64,000 nucleotides of DNA, taken from Anaerolineales bacterium (GTDB taxonomy: Bacteria > Chloroflexota > Anaerolineae > Anaerolineales > Villigracilaceae). The position numbers were made by a program, and so were the translations under genes. Of this stretch, positions 55,175 to 63,967 are shown in pieces. How positions within the stretch are numbered: position 1 is the first letter of the stretch; every line of letters begins with the position of its first letter. The notes below the pieces were generated by a model. That model was not told the origin of the DNA. It saw only the letters and a list, made by a program, of their open reading frames with translations, and searched no databases. The DNA lies in contig JAEURJ010000013.1 of assembly GCA_016789305.1 (NCBI GenBank), forward strand, positions 310,001 to 374,000, read 5' to 3'.

Positions 55175-55909
55175 ATGCAGCCAGCGGATACGATTGCAAT
55201 GCGTAAGAGGTTCGGCCAATTTCCAGATATCGAGCCGCCGCAGGGAATGATCCTGTGCATGAAAAATGACCTGCCGCAGAAATTAAGATGGAGAAACCCG
55301 GTTCAAAAAGTGGGACGTGTAATGGGTGATATGTACCTGATCAAACGCACGCGCGGACGGGTTGGTGTGTTGTCTAACTTCGGGATCGGCGCGCCGGTAG
55401 TGGTATCCCTTGTGGAGGAAATGATCGCGTTTGGTGTAAAGCGATTTATTATTCTTTCATGGGGCGGTTCGCTTCAGAGGGAATTGAATACAGGCGATAT
55501 TGTTTTGAATGACAAAGCCATTCGTGATGAAGGTGTTTCGCAGCATTATCTTCCCAATGAAAAATATTCTTTTGCAGATCAGATTTTGAAACAAGGCCTT
55601 GAGAAGCAGTTGATTTCGCGTGGCACAAAATTCATTTCCGGTTCCACCTGGACCACAGATGCGCCTTATCGGGAAACGAAGGATGAAATTTTGCAATACC
55701 AGTCGGAAGGTGTGCAGGTTGTTGAAATGGAAATTGCGGGCTTGTTTGCACTTGCCCAACTGCGGAATGTTCAAGCCGCTTCAATCGTGGTGGTCGCAGA
55801 CCAGCTTGCGGACCTTAGGTGGGAATCGCCCGGCGACATGAGTGCGATCGATCGTTCTTTTGAAATTGCTTATCGTGCTGCCGTTGACACTCTGAATGAG
55901 GTGGGATGA
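55175..55909 (+). CDS. Nucleoside phosphorylase-like protein (uridine/purine family)
   Basis: The 244-residue protein has VGVLSNFGIGAPVVVSLVEEMIAFGVKRFIILSWGGSL, and later the ribose-binding VVEMEIAGLFALAQLRNVQAASIVVVADQL, with Glu-Met-Glu as in the PNP/UDP family. It would phosphorolyse nucleosides to sugar 1-phosphate and base. In a glycan cluster it might make or recycle an activated sugar, which is inference. AAGGGGAGG lies 6 bp before the ATG. It overlaps the methyltransferase gene by 4 bp. Confidence 0.85.
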   Translation: MQPADTIAMRKRFGQFPDIEPPQGMILCMKNDLPQKLRWRNPVQKVGRVMGDMYLIKRTRGRVGVLSNFGIGAPVVVSLVEEMIAFGVKRFIILSWGGSLQRELNTGDIVLNDKAIRDEGVSQHYLPNEKYSFADQILKQGLEKQLISRGTKFISGSTWTTDAPYRETKDEILQYQSEGVQVVEMEIAGLFALAQLRNVQAASIVVVADQLADLRWESPGDMSAIDRSFEIAYRAAVDTLNEVG

Positions 55910-56793
55910 AGTTTATCTGTCCGCGCTGCCGCAGTGATTTGCGGGGAATTTCAGAAAATGAGCTGCTTTGCCCCGTGGACCGTTTAAGCTTTCGACGAGT
56001 GGATGGTGTTTGGAGATTTCTTCTTCCTGAACGCGAATCTCATTACGCCCGTTTTATCGCAGATTACGAAACGATCCGCCGTATGGAAGGACGCACTTCT
56101 TCAGACTCTTCTTATTATCGTGCGCTCCCGTTTGAAGACAAAAGCGGAAACTTTTCAGCAGATTGGAAGATCCGTGCTTTAAGCTATCGATTGCTTGAAC
56201 AAATCATATCCCCCAATTCTCAAATAATTGACCTCGGTGCAGGCAACAGTTGGTTGTCCAATCGCCTGACTCTGCTGGACTGTCAGGTCCATGCGGTGGA
56301 TCTGCTTCTCAATGAAGAAGATGGCCTCGGCACATGGAAGAATTACGAAGCCAAATTTACACCCGTGCAGGCTGAGTTTTCCCGATTGCCTTTTGAAGAT
56401 GGATCTGTGTCCGCTGTCATTTTCAATGCATCCTTTCATTATTCGGAAAACTATGAGGAAACACTGGCGGAAGCCTTGCGGACAATACGTGCTGATGGAA
56501 GAATTATCGTGATGGATTCTCCTGTTTATCACAACCCTGATTCCGGTGAGAAGATGGTCGCAGAAAGAAAGGCTAATTTTCTCGCACAGTATGGCTTTGC
56601 ATCCGATTCACTTCGAAGTAAAAATTACCTGACCTATGATGAAATGCGTGAGTTGGGCCAATCCCTTGGAATCCGCTGGCAGCATGTCAAACCTTCTTAT
56701 GGACTCCGTTGGAGACTCCGCCCGTGGCTCGCAAAAATTCGCGGCCATCGTGAACCCGCGGAGTTTGGCGTGTGGCTGGGGGCCAGGGCTTGA
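55906..56793 (+). CDS. Class I methyltransferase with N-terminal zinc ribbon
   Basis: The 295-residue protein begins with CPRCRSDL (a partial Zn ribbon with a second CPVD). The SAM motif is IIDLGAGNSWLSNRL near residue 105, then HAVDLLLNEEDG and LPFEDGSVSAVIFNASFHYSENYEE. It resembles ubiquinone/menaquinone-type or RlmA-like methyltransferases, and the target is unknown. It ends the plus-strand glycan operon. Confidence 0.85.
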   Translation: MKFICPRCRSDLRGISENELLCPVDRLSFRRVDGVWRFLLPERESHYARFIADYETIRRMEGRTSSDSSYYRALPFEDKSGNFSADWKIRALSYRLLEQIISPNSQIIDLGAGNSWLSNRLTLLDCQVHAVDLLLNEEDGLGTWKNYEAKFTPVQAEFSRLPFEDGSVSAVIFNASFHYSENYEETLAEALRTIRADGRIIVMDSPVYHNPDSGEKMVAERKANFLAQYGFASDSLRSKNYLTYDEMRELGQSLGIRWQHVKPSYGLRWRLRPWLAKIRGHREPAEFGVWLGARA

Positions 56794-56832
56794 AACCAAA
56801 GTTTCTTAAATTGCGTATGTTTTCGTAGAGTT

Positions 56833-56861
56833 TTGCATTTTTTCTCAAAAAGTAATACACT
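56833..56861 (+). promoter_or_regulatory. Promoter of the LiaF-like operon
   Basis: TTGCAT (56833-56838) and TACACT (56856-56861) are separated by 17 bp, 32 bp before the start codon. Confidence 0.65.
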
Positions 56862-56893
56862 AAAAAAGAAACCCCTTTTCAGGAGAATGTTTT

Positions 56894-57424
56894 ATGAACA
56901 GACAAGGTCGTTCGCAACTTGCACTTGGTGTGATCCTCATTTTGTTGGGTGGATGGTTCCTGCTCGATAAGACTGTCCCCGACTTTCACGAATTTTTTGA
57001 TGCCTATACTCAATGGCCCAATAATATGTTCCTGATCGGCGGCGGGTTATTTATTCTGGGGCTTGTACTTGGCTCGCCTGGCTTATCCGTACCTGCTGCG
57101 ATTGTCGCCGGGATCGGCGGAATCTTCTATTATCAGGAGACTTATCATGATGCCAGCTCATGGTCCTACATGTGGACTCTGATCATCGGCTTTATCGGCA
57201 TCGGTACGATTCTTCAAGGCTTACTTGGGGATAGCACGGCGTACAACATCAAGCGCGGGTTGAATTTGATGGTCATCAGCACCGTGTTATTTTTAGTATT
57301 TTCATCTTTCCTGGGCGGCTGGAAATTGCTTGGGAATTATGGTCCCGCCATTTTGCTGATCTTGCTCGGCCTCTGGGTGTTGGGCAGCGGAGTGTATCGC
57401 ACGTTCCGAAAACAGGAGAATTAA
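56894..57424 (+). CDS. Membrane protein, LiaI/DUF5668-like
   Basis: The 176-residue protein has five or six membrane segments, starting LALGVILILLGGWFLLDK. The repeated pattern of a short helix plus Gly-rich turn (GVxLILxGGxxLLD) recurs in the next two proteins. CAGGAG lies 7 bp before the ATG. It is the first gene of a three-gene operon. The family is linked in other bacteria to envelope-stress sensing, but the function here is open. Confidence 0.75.
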   Translation: MNRQGRSQLALGVILILLGGWFLLDKTVPDFHEFFDAYTQWPNNMFLIGGGLFILGLVLGSPGLSVPAAIVAGIGGIFYYQETYHDASSWSYMWTLIIGFIGIGTILQGLLGDSTAYNIKRGLNLMVISTVLFLVFSSFLGGWKLLGNYGPAILLILLGLWVLGSGVYRTFRKQEN

Positions 57425-57425
57425 C

Positions 57426-58223
57426 ATGCGGCGCAACCAATTAATATGGGGTGTTCTTTTGATTTTGTTCGGCGGTTTTATGCTCGCCGATGCGATGGGA
57501 ATTCGACTTCCCAATGGGGCGTCGTTGTCCAGCTTGTTCTGGCCGCTTGCTCTTCTACTTGCGGGAGCCTGGGTGCTGGTGGGTGTTTTCTTTCGCGGAC
57601 GAGTTGAAACAGAAAATGCTTCCATTGATTTGCAGGGTGCAACTTCCGCGAGTTTGAAGATGAATCACGGCGCAGGTGAATTTAAACTTCACAGCGGCGC
57701 GAGTACAAATGAGGTTGCGCGCGGTACGTTCGTTGGCGGGTTGGATCAAAAGGCCAATCGAAACGGAGACAGGCTTGAGGTCCGCATGAGACCCGCGAGG
57801 GATTTTTTGGATTTCCAATTTTGGGGGCCGCACAATCAGATCGATTGGGACGTCGCCCTGAATCCAAATATCCCGATTGAATTGGATCTAAATCTTGGCG
57901 CAAATAAATCCATTTTGGATTTGTATGACTTGAATATCACCCGGTTAGATTTGGATACCGGCGCGAGCGACACACGTGTGACTCTGCCTTCCAAAGGCCG
58001 CTTCAGTGCAGACCTTGATCTGGGTGCAGCGTCCCTGGAAATTACCATCCCCGAAGGACTGTCCGCTCGAATCAATGCGACCATTGCTGCAGGCGATATC
58101 AAGTTGGATGAATCGCGTTTTCCGCGAAGTGGAAATTATTATCAATCGAAAGATTACGAAACCGCTGCCAATGCAGTAGATATGAAGATCGATGCGGGCG
58201 CGGCTTCGGTAAAAATTAAGTAA
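57426..58223 (+). CDS. LiaF/toast-rack-like membrane-anchored protein
   Basis: The 265-residue protein has two N-terminal helices (GVLLILFGGFMLADAMGI; LFWPLALLLAGAWVLVGVFF). A repetitive beta-rich domain then alternates short strands (MNHGAGEFKL, LDLDTGASDTRVTL, LDLGAASLEITIP, MKIDAGAASVKIK), a toast-rack/DUF4097-like solenoid. It starts 2 bp after the upstream gene. In Firmicutes LiaF regulates a two-component system, but no such system adjoins here. Confidence 0.82.
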   Translation: MRRNQLIWGVLLILFGGFMLADAMGIRLPNGASLSSLFWPLALLLAGAWVLVGVFFRGRVETENASIDLQGATSASLKMNHGAGEFKLHSGASTNEVARGTFVGGLDQKANRNGDRLEVRMRPARDFLDFQFWGPHNQIDWDVALNPNIPIELDLNLGANKSILDLYDLNITRLDLDTGASDTRVTLPSKGRFSADLDLGAASLEITIPEGLSARINATIAAGDIKLDESRFPRSGNYYQSKDYETAANAVDMKIDAGAASVKIK

Positions 58224-58231
58224 GGTGTGAA

Positions 58232-58843
58232 ATGAAACGTTTTGATCCTCAAATTGTATTTGGTTTGTTATTATTGACCGGTGGGGCGCTGGCTTTGCTT
58301 CAGACGATGGGGTATTTGAAGAATGCCTCTGATGTATTCTGGGGCGGCATGTTCATCGCAATTGGTTTATTGTTCCTATCCTTGCTGGTTGGAGGGCATT
58401 GGTGGAGTGTGTTCCCCGGTTTTACCCTGCTTGCGATTGGCGTTTTGATCTTCCTGCCGGACGATATTAAGAATTTAGGCGGTTTGATCTTCCTTGGTGG
58501 GATTGCTCTTTCCTTTTGGACGGCCTATGTCACAGCTCCACGCGAACGCTGGTGGGCATTGATCCCAGCCGGTGTGCTGACCACTCTTGCAGGTATTACT
58601 GTCGCGGCAGAGCGCTTTGGTGAATTTGAAACTGCCGGCTTTTTCTTTCTCGGCCTCTCCGCTACTTTTCTATTGGTGGCGTTGCTTGCCGGTATGCGTT
58701 GGGCATACTGGCCTGCTCTTGTGCTTGGCGTGATGGGCGTGCTGGGGCTGGCCTCTCTGTTCGAAATTGCAAATTATATTTGGGCCGTGGCTCTGATCGC
58801 TGTTGGCGGCTTCCTTCTGTTTCGATATTTTTCCAATCGATAG
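58232..58843 (+). CDS. Hydrophobic membrane protein, LiaI/DUF5668-like
   Basis: The 203-residue protein has about seven membrane segments, starting IVFGLLLLTGGALALLQTMGYL, with the Gly-turn pattern of its neighbours. It is the last gene before a convergent terminator. No catalytic motif is seen. It follows the toast-rack gene by 8 bp, so the three proteins probably form a complex. Confidence 0.75.
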   Translation: MKRFDPQIVFGLLLLTGGALALLQTMGYLKNASDVFWGGMFIAIGLLFLSLLVGGHWWSVFPGFTLLAIGVLIFLPDDIKNLGGLIFLGGIALSFWTAYVTAPRERWWALIPAGVLTTLAGITVAAERFGEFETAGFFFLGLSATFLLVALLAGMRWAYWPALVLGVMGVLGLASLFEIANYIWAVALIAVGGFLLFRYFSNR

Positions 58844-58851
58844 TCTTCCAA

Positions 58852-58889
58852 AAATCAAAACACACCGTGAAGACGGTGTGTTTTGATTT
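58852..58889. terminator. Bidirectional terminator
   Basis: A 17-bp stem (58852-58868 with 58873-58889) has a 4-nt loop, with A-rich and T-rich sides. It lies between convergent units. Confidence 0.93.
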
Positions 58890-58912
58890 AATACACCTGC
58901 CCTCAGGTGAAT

Positions 58913-59155
58913 TTATTTATCCTCGATCACTTCCAAGCCGGGAAAAAATTGATGGATCGTGCCTGCCACCCAGCCATGCAACGTGGAGGGAAGCAAGGGG
59001 CAATTCAGACAGGCCCCGCCAAGCCGCACCCGCACGGCCTTTCCATCGAAAGAGACGAATTCAACAGTCCCTCCATGGAATTGTTCCACATACGAGCTTA
59101 ATTTCTCGATCAACCCGCGAAGTTGAATTTCCTTTTCATTGATCGTAGCGACCAT
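58913..59155 (-). CDS. NifU C-terminal domain protein
   Basis: The 80-residue protein is the NifU-C/Nfu scaffold with the CxxC cluster site in LGGACLNCPLLPSTLHGWV. It would carry a [4Fe-4S] cluster to client proteins. ATG 59155 has AAAGG 5 bp before it; the longer frame begins in the upstream gene. It lies 16 bp after a cNMP-binding protein gene. Confidence 0.88.
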   Translation of the reverse strand: MVATINEKEIQLRGLIEKLSSYVEQFHGGTVEFVSFDGKAVRVRLGGACLNCPLLPSTLHGWVAGTIHQFFPGLEVIEDK

Positions 59156-59171
59156 TTTGTCCTTTCGCCGA

Positions 59172-59648
59172 TTATGTCGATCGGCCTTTATCCAGCATGG
59201 CCTGCACTTGAACATGTGCATCTTTCCAACGAGTGGAAACGCTGCTGGCGATCCTGTTCAACAGGAATTCACCTGTTTCTGGATGATCGCGCACGAATTG
59301 CCAAAGATCCGATGCCAAAACACGCGCAACTTCAACGTGTGAAACCGAAATACTGCCAGAGGTATATTGCGCACTGCCTACCACAGCCGACCAGCCGAAG
59401 ACGTCACCCGGCTGAAGCCGCGTAAGTGTGATCGCAGGGCCATCATATGGTTTATATGTGATGACGGCGTTTCCCTTCAACAGGATGTAAAGATACTTTG
59501 CCGGCTCGCCCTGCGCGAAGAGCGTCTCGTTCACCGTGAAGTTCAGCCGTTCGAACAACGGATCGAGCTGTACGACCTGGTCCGGCTTTAGATCCTGAAA
59601 CAACCGTATGTAGTTTAAGGTCTCCAACATAACAGAATGGTAGTCCAT
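59172..59648 (-). CDS. Cyclic-nucleotide-binding domain protein without DNA-binding domain
   Basis: The 158-residue protein has a Crp-like beta-roll (residues about 15-115, LFERLNFTVNETLFAQGEPAKYLYILLKGNAVITY, then LQPGDVFGWSAVVG). A C-helix follows, but there is no helix-turn-helix. The phosphate-binding cassette is altered (DVFGWSAVVGSAQYTSGS), so cAMP binding is uncertain. It may be a small ligand sensor for the adjacent NifU protein or a partner elsewhere. Confidence 0.8.
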   Translation of the reverse strand: MDYHSVMLETLNYIRLFQDLKPDQVVQLDPLFERLNFTVNETLFAQGEPAKYLYILLKGNAVITYKPYDGPAITLTRLQPGDVFGWSAVVGSAQYTSGSISVSHVEVARVLASDLWQFVRDHPETGEFLLNRIASSVSTRWKDAHVQVQAMLDKGRST

Positions 59649-59708
59649 TGCATGGACACCTTTCCAGTATCAAATATCCTAAACTACATGACATTATTCC
59701 CTGTTTCG

Positions 59709-59736
59709 TTTGTCTCCGGATCGCATCGGGTATACT
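59709..59736 (+). promoter_or_regulatory. Putative promoter of the TlpA-like gene
   Basis: TTTGTC (59709-59714) and TATACT (59731-59736) are 16 bp apart, 42 bp before the start codon, in the 130-bp divergent spacer. Confidence 0.4.
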
Positions 59737-59778
59737 GACTTGAATGAGTAAATATAAAACTGGAGTGTTTCAACGCGC

Positions 59779-60357
59779 ATGATGGAAGAAAAAGTTAAGC
59801 CCGATTCTGGACGCTACATAGCGATGATGATGATCGGTGTTGGGCTGATCGCAATTGGGATCATGTTCATGCTGATTTTAAATAACCGCGAAAAAGCGGC
59901 TTCCGCCTCTTCCGCGGACCTTTCAGCTGTTCCTGCGGAAATGGATTTCCCGGCCCCTGAGCTGGATCTGGTAGCACTGAATGGTGTGCCTGTCTCACTT
60001 GCAGACTATCGTGGAAGCGTGGTGCTTGTTAACTTGTGGGCAACCTGGTGCCCGCCCTGCAGACAGGAGATGCCAACGTTGCAAGCCTTTTATGATCGAT
60101 ACAAGGATGATGGGTTTGTATTGATCGCCATAGACCAGGAGGAGACGCGCGAGGTTGTTCAGCCGTTTGTGGAAGAGTTTGATCTGACTTTTCCGATCTG
60201 GCTGGATATTGATTATCTGGCCCAACGTGAATTCAAGACCATGAGCCTGCCCAGCTCCTATGTCGTTGACCGCAATGGGCGTGTTAAGTTAATGTGGATC
60301 GGAAGTATTTCGAAAGCTAATTTAGAACTGTACGTACCCGATATTATTTTGGAGTAA
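59779..60357 (+). CDS. TlpA/ResA-like membrane-anchored thioredoxin
   Basis: The 192-residue protein has an N-terminal signal-anchor helix (about residues 15-37). A thioredoxin fold follows with the active site WATWCPPCRQEMPTL and the cis-Pro segment MSLPSSYVVDRNGRV. It faces the outside and would reduce disulfides in cytochrome or other exported proteins. The ATG has no strong site; a second ATG follows at 59782. It lies 5 bp upstream of the OsmC-like gene. Confidence 0.9.
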   Translation: MMEEKVKPDSGRYIAMMMIGVGLIAIGIMFMLILNNREKAASASSADLSAVPAEMDFPAPELDLVALNGVPVSLADYRGSVVLVNLWATWCPPCRQEMPTLQAFYDRYKDDGFVLIAIDQEETREVVQPFVEEFDLTFPIWLDIDYLAQREFKTMSLPSSYVVDRNGRVKLMWIGSISKANLELYVPDIILE

Positions 60358-60362
60358 ATAAA

Positions 60363-60818
60363 ATGGAAGTGACATTAAATTGGAAAAATAAAATGGCATT
60401 CCAGGGCGCAGCCGACTCTGGTTTTCAGCAAACCATGGATTCTGACGAATCGGTAGGCGGTGAAAACAGTGCTGCGCGGCCTATGGAATTCATTGCCCTT
60501 GGGCTTGCCGGCTGCACCGCGATGGATGTGATCTCGATCCTGCAAAAGAAAAAGCAAGTCATTTCAGATTTTCAAGTCAAAGTACACGTGGAAAGAGCCA
60601 ATGAGCATCCGAAGGTTTTTACCAACGCCGTGATCGAATATCTGGTTACGGGCAAAAATGTCAGTGAAGAATCTGTTCTTCGCGCCATTCAACTTTCTGC
60701 TGACAAGTATTGCCCAGCGCAAGCCATGTTGAGCAAGGCCTTTCCAATAAAACTGATATACACGATTTTTGATAAAAACAGCGTACAGACTCATGCAGGT
60801 GAGTATATACAAAAATAA
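60363..60818 (+). CDS. OsmC-family protein
   Basis: The 151-residue protein has the two conserved cysteines of the family, in LGLAGCTAMDVISIL and DKYCPAQAMLS. These form a thiol peroxidase site that destroys organic hydroperoxides. Together with the thioredoxin-like gene it suggests a small thiol-redox unit. A strong terminator follows. Confidence 0.9.
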   Translation: MEVTLNWKNKMAFQGAADSGFQQTMDSDESVGGENSAARPMEFIALGLAGCTAMDVISILQKKKQVISDFQVKVHVERANEHPKVFTNAVIEYLVTGKNVSEESVLRAIQLSADKYCPAQAMLSKAFPIKLIYTIFDKNSVQTHAGEYIQK

Positions 60819-60848
60819 ACGGGCTAAAAAGCCCGTTTATTTTTTTGT
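60814..60848 (+). terminator. Intrinsic terminator after the OsmC gene
   Basis: A 12-bp stem (60814-60825 with 60830-60841) has a 4-nt A loop and runs into a T tract. Confidence 0.92.
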
Positions 60849-60849
60849 T

Positions 60850-62334
60850 TTATGGATAACTTCCGCTGATGGCAGTATAGGCATCGCCGCACTCACAGGC
60901 GATCACTGTGGCGCCATTTTTGGTCAATGTGCCGAGATATTCCCGTGACCCATCATGTGTGACCCAGCCGCTCATGGTGAATGGAAGAACACCATCTGCC
61001 ATGATCCACTCGCCGTTGTATTTGCGGGCAATATGGACGTGCGTCCCTGTTGCATGACCACCCACACAGGAGGGATAGCCGACTTTATCCCCCTGACGCA
61101 GTTCTGTTCCCAGCAATACCCGTTCTTCACGTGCTGTGTGCAAGTAAAAGATGACCCAGCCAGTGCGTTCATCTCCATCTTTATCGAGGTCCAAAGCAAC
61201 CCCATCGTCGGATGAGCGAACCACCAGCCCATCCGCCATTGCGGTTGCATAATTTTCTTTGTTGGCAATAAAACAGCCGGAATTTTCAGCAGGTGGAGCA
61301 AAGTCGACTGCGGCAAGAGGCTGGCCGGTGCCCCAGCCTGTGTGTGGACCACCGGTGTAGGACCAGACTTGGTCGCGAGGGAACGGAAGGAGTAATTCCG
61401 GTTGGTGTAAACTGCCGGGGATCAGTTCATAGTTGAGATTCCATGGGTCGCCAAACAAAGTCGTGTAAGTCCGATTCAGTCCTTCGGTCCCGCTGGCGAG
61501 CGAGTATTTTTCCCCTGAAAATATTTGAGAAAAATAATATTGAATCGCCACCGAGCCGGCATTTTGCCACGGGTCGGGGCGGATCAGAATTTCGTTCCTG
61601 TCATCGAACTCAAGCAATTTGCCCGTACGCCAGCCGTAATATCCGTTGTTTAGCGTGTTGGCGGCGATCACCAGTTGTAAGTAGGGAGATTCCCAATAAG
61701 GCCGGGTAAACCCGAGAATATTTTTCTTTAAGGTTGGCACAGGTTGTGTCAATGCGCCGCCTTGATATTCAAGAATAGCCAGCAACAGTTTGGGATTGAT
61801 GCTGTAGTTGATCGCAACAAAATCGATCATCTGGGAACCTGAGCGCCATTGTCCTCCCGCATATACGCGATAGGATTTCAACCATCCCGGTTGTGATTCA
61901 AGGAATGCAGCAGTGTTGAAGCCGATATTTGTCGGCCCGTACACAAAGGCATCATCCGGGATGATCTTGTATGGGCTTGACCACAATGCCATGAAATAAA
62001 TCGGTATTTTCATGGGCATACCGGGCGGCATGGTGGTTGCATCCTTTGGAATGAATGAATTGGCTTGTAGAATTTCTTCGACGGTTGTATTGAAGCGTGC
62101 GGCAAGTGCGGGAAGCGTATCTCCGTTTTGAGCGATGTAGTCGACCAGCTCGCCGGGGTTATATGTGCTGCGTGTTGGCAGCGGCGTTTGTACAGCGTTC
62201 TGCGATGAGTCTTGTGAGGCTGCTGCTTTGGTGGGCGTGGAATCTGCGTATGTGACCCGCAGGTTGCACGATGATAAAAGCAGTGAAATGCAGACAATGA
62301 TCGAAAAAATGTTGAGATTGATTTTTTTATTCAT
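60850..62334 (-). CDS. LysM-M23 peptidase lipoprotein, copy 2
   Basis: The 494-residue protein has a lipoprotein signal (FSIIVCISLLLSSCN). A Ser/Thr linker leads to one LysM domain (about 60-110, VDYIAQNGDTLPALAARFNTTVEEILQANS). A middle alpha-helical region (about 160-320) has SINPKLLLAILEYQ. The LytM domain has GGPHTGWG...AAVDFAP and THVHIARKYNGEW, which hold the Zn ligands His, Asp and the HxH His. It would cut peptide cross-links in the wall. The start overlaps the end of its paralogue by 8 bp. Confidence 0.88.
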   Translation of the reverse strand: MNKKINLNIFSIIVCISLLLSSCNLRVTYADSTPTKAAASQDSSQNAVQTPLPTRSTYNPGELVDYIAQNGDTLPALAARFNTTVEEILQANSFIPKDATTMPPGMPMKIPIYFMALWSSPYKIIPDDAFVYGPTNIGFNTAAFLESQPGWLKSYRVYAGGQWRSGSQMIDFVAINYSINPKLLLAILEYQGGALTQPVPTLKKNILGFTRPYWESPYLQLVIAANTLNNGYYGWRTGKLLEFDDRNEILIRPDPWQNAGSVAIQYYFSQIFSGEKYSLASGTEGLNRTYTTLFGDPWNLNYELIPGSLHQPELLLPFPRDQVWSYTGGPHTGWGTGQPLAAVDFAPPAENSGCFIANKENYATAMADGLVVRSSDDGVALDLDKDGDERTGWVIFYLHTAREERVLLGTELRQGDKVGYPSCVGGHATGTHVHIARKYNGEWIMADGVLPFTMSGWVTHDGSREYLGTLTKNGATVIACECGDAYTAISGSYP

Positions 62335-63967
62335 TCTCTTCGCGCATGATGTTCGACCATTTTTGACCGACCGGATCGGCGATGACAACCTTGTCGCCTT
62401 TGACCAGTTTGCCTTCGTAGGCTTTTTCACCGGCAACCACACGCCAGCCACTTAGGATAAATGGAATGGGGCCGTCTGCTGTGACCCATTCGCCGTTGTA
62501 TTTTCTCGCGAAATGCAAATGCGTTCCTGTGGAAACACCGCCCTCACAGGAGGCGTGGCCGATGCGATCGTTGGTTTCCACCCATGTCCCTTTTGCAACG
62601 CGATCTTTTTTTCCGACATGCATATAAAGGATATTCCAGCCGGTTTGTTCAACGCCATCGCCATCGAGATCGACCATGACAACGCCATTATCCGAACGTA
62701 CCACAAGGCCAGGCGCAGCGGCCGTGACCCATGCTGGACTTGGGTCGCATCCGCCTTTGTCCGTGGAGGGTGCAAAATCTATGGCAGAGAATACACTGTG
62801 GCCGACTCCATAAATCTCGGGATTGATCTGTCCCCAGCCGTTGTGTGGGCCGCCGGTCATACTCCATTCAGTATTCGGCTGGAAGGGAAGCACAAGAGGT
62901 GGTTGATTTAAAGCGGAGGGAAAGATCGGGTTGACCGCATCGGCACGTGCCCACGGGTCGCCGAACATTTCCTGGTACATGGCGGGAAAACCTGACTCCG
63001 GATTGACGATCTGTGCCCATTGTGACTGGCTGTGAACGCGTGAGAATAAATACTGAACAGCCACTGTACCGGCGTTGAGACGCGGGTCCAGACGCAGTGT
63101 GGTTCCGTCCTGAAATTGGATGTGTGTGAGTGTGCCGGCCCGCCAGCCGTAATACCCGATGGATAAATTGTTGATCGCCCAAACAAGCTGGATGCTCATG
63201 CCCTTGAAACGATAGTCGTTGAAACCCATCGGATAATCTGTGTGAAGCACGTCAATGGGTTGACCGCGCACCCAACGGCTTTCAAATTCAAGCATGCCAA
63301 GGATCAAACGTGGGTTGATCGAATTTTCGATCGCAAGGCGGTCCACTGCATCGTCACCATTGACCCAGCCTGTGGACCCGACGTAATCTTTGAATTTGGA
63401 AAGATATCCGCCTTGTTCTTTTACATAGGCGCTGACGTCGAAATTTGTGGAAGTATTTGAGAAGATCACTTCCGCATCGGGCATGATCTGTATGTTGGGG
63501 GTGGTGGGTTCATTGATTTTATTGGGGATGATCAACAGTGTGCCTGGATCGATGAGCGTGGTCTTGGTAAGATCTGCATCCGAAACGATCTCGGATTCTT
63601 CCACGCCAAATCGTTTGGCCAGTGCAGAGAGCATATCCCCGCTTTGGGCGTAATACAAATATGGCGCCGTATCCAACGCAGGTGTGAAGGTTGGATTAAC
63701 CAGTGGGGGCATATCGACGGGAGTGATGGTGGGTGTAAAAGCCAGCTGGGTAGCGATGGCAGGGGCTGTGGTGGAGGTGGGGAAACTGTTTGGGTTGTCA
63801 GAAACAACAAACGGGTCGAAAGGAGGCGGATTTATATCCAGGGGATCTATTTGTATTGAAGAAGGTGTTGGCGTTTCAGGAATTCCCCAGATCGAAGTCG
63901 AGGGTGAGTTGCATGCCGTGATGGAGATTCCAATAATAAGGATGATGATCGCGATGGTGCGTTGCAT
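62327..63967 (-). CDS. LysM-M23 peptidase lipoprotein, copy 1
   Basis: The 546-residue paralogue has a lipoprotein signal (IIILIIGISITACN), a Pro/Thr-rich linker of about 70 residues, and a LysM domain (about 105-150, YYAQSGDMLSALAKRFGVEESEI). The middle region has SINPRLILGMLEFESRW, and a LytM domain follows with GGPHNGWG, SAIDFAP and THLHFARKYNGEW. The Glu in LEFESRW, lost in copy 2, recalls a lytic-transglycosylase active site. The protein probably remodels the wall outside the membrane. The promoter lies at or beyond the right edge. Confidence 0.88.
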   Translation of the reverse strand: MQRTIAIIILIIGISITACNSPSTSIWGIPETPTPSSIQIDPLDINPPPFDPFVVSDNPNSFPTSTTAPAIATQLAFTPTITPVDMPPLVNPTFTPALDTAPYLYYAQSGDMLSALAKRFGVEESEIVSDADLTKTTLIDPGTLLIIPNKINEPTTPNIQIMPDAEVIFSNTSTNFDVSAYVKEQGGYLSKFKDYVGSTGWVNGDDAVDRLAIENSINPRLILGMLEFESRWVRGQPIDVLHTDYPMGFNDYRFKGMSIQLVWAINNLSIGYYGWRAGTLTHIQFQDGTTLRLDPRLNAGTVAVQYLFSRVHSQSQWAQIVNPESGFPAMYQEMFGDPWARADAVNPIFPSALNQPPLVLPFQPNTEWSMTGGPHNGWGQINPEIYGVGHSVFSAIDFAPSTDKGGCDPSPAWVTAAAPGLVVRSDNGVVMVDLDGDGVEQTGWNILYMHVGKKDRVAKGTWVETNDRIGHASCEGGVSTGTHLHFARKYNGEWVTADGPIPFILSGWRVVAGEKAYEGKLVKGDKVVIADPVGQKWSNIMREENE

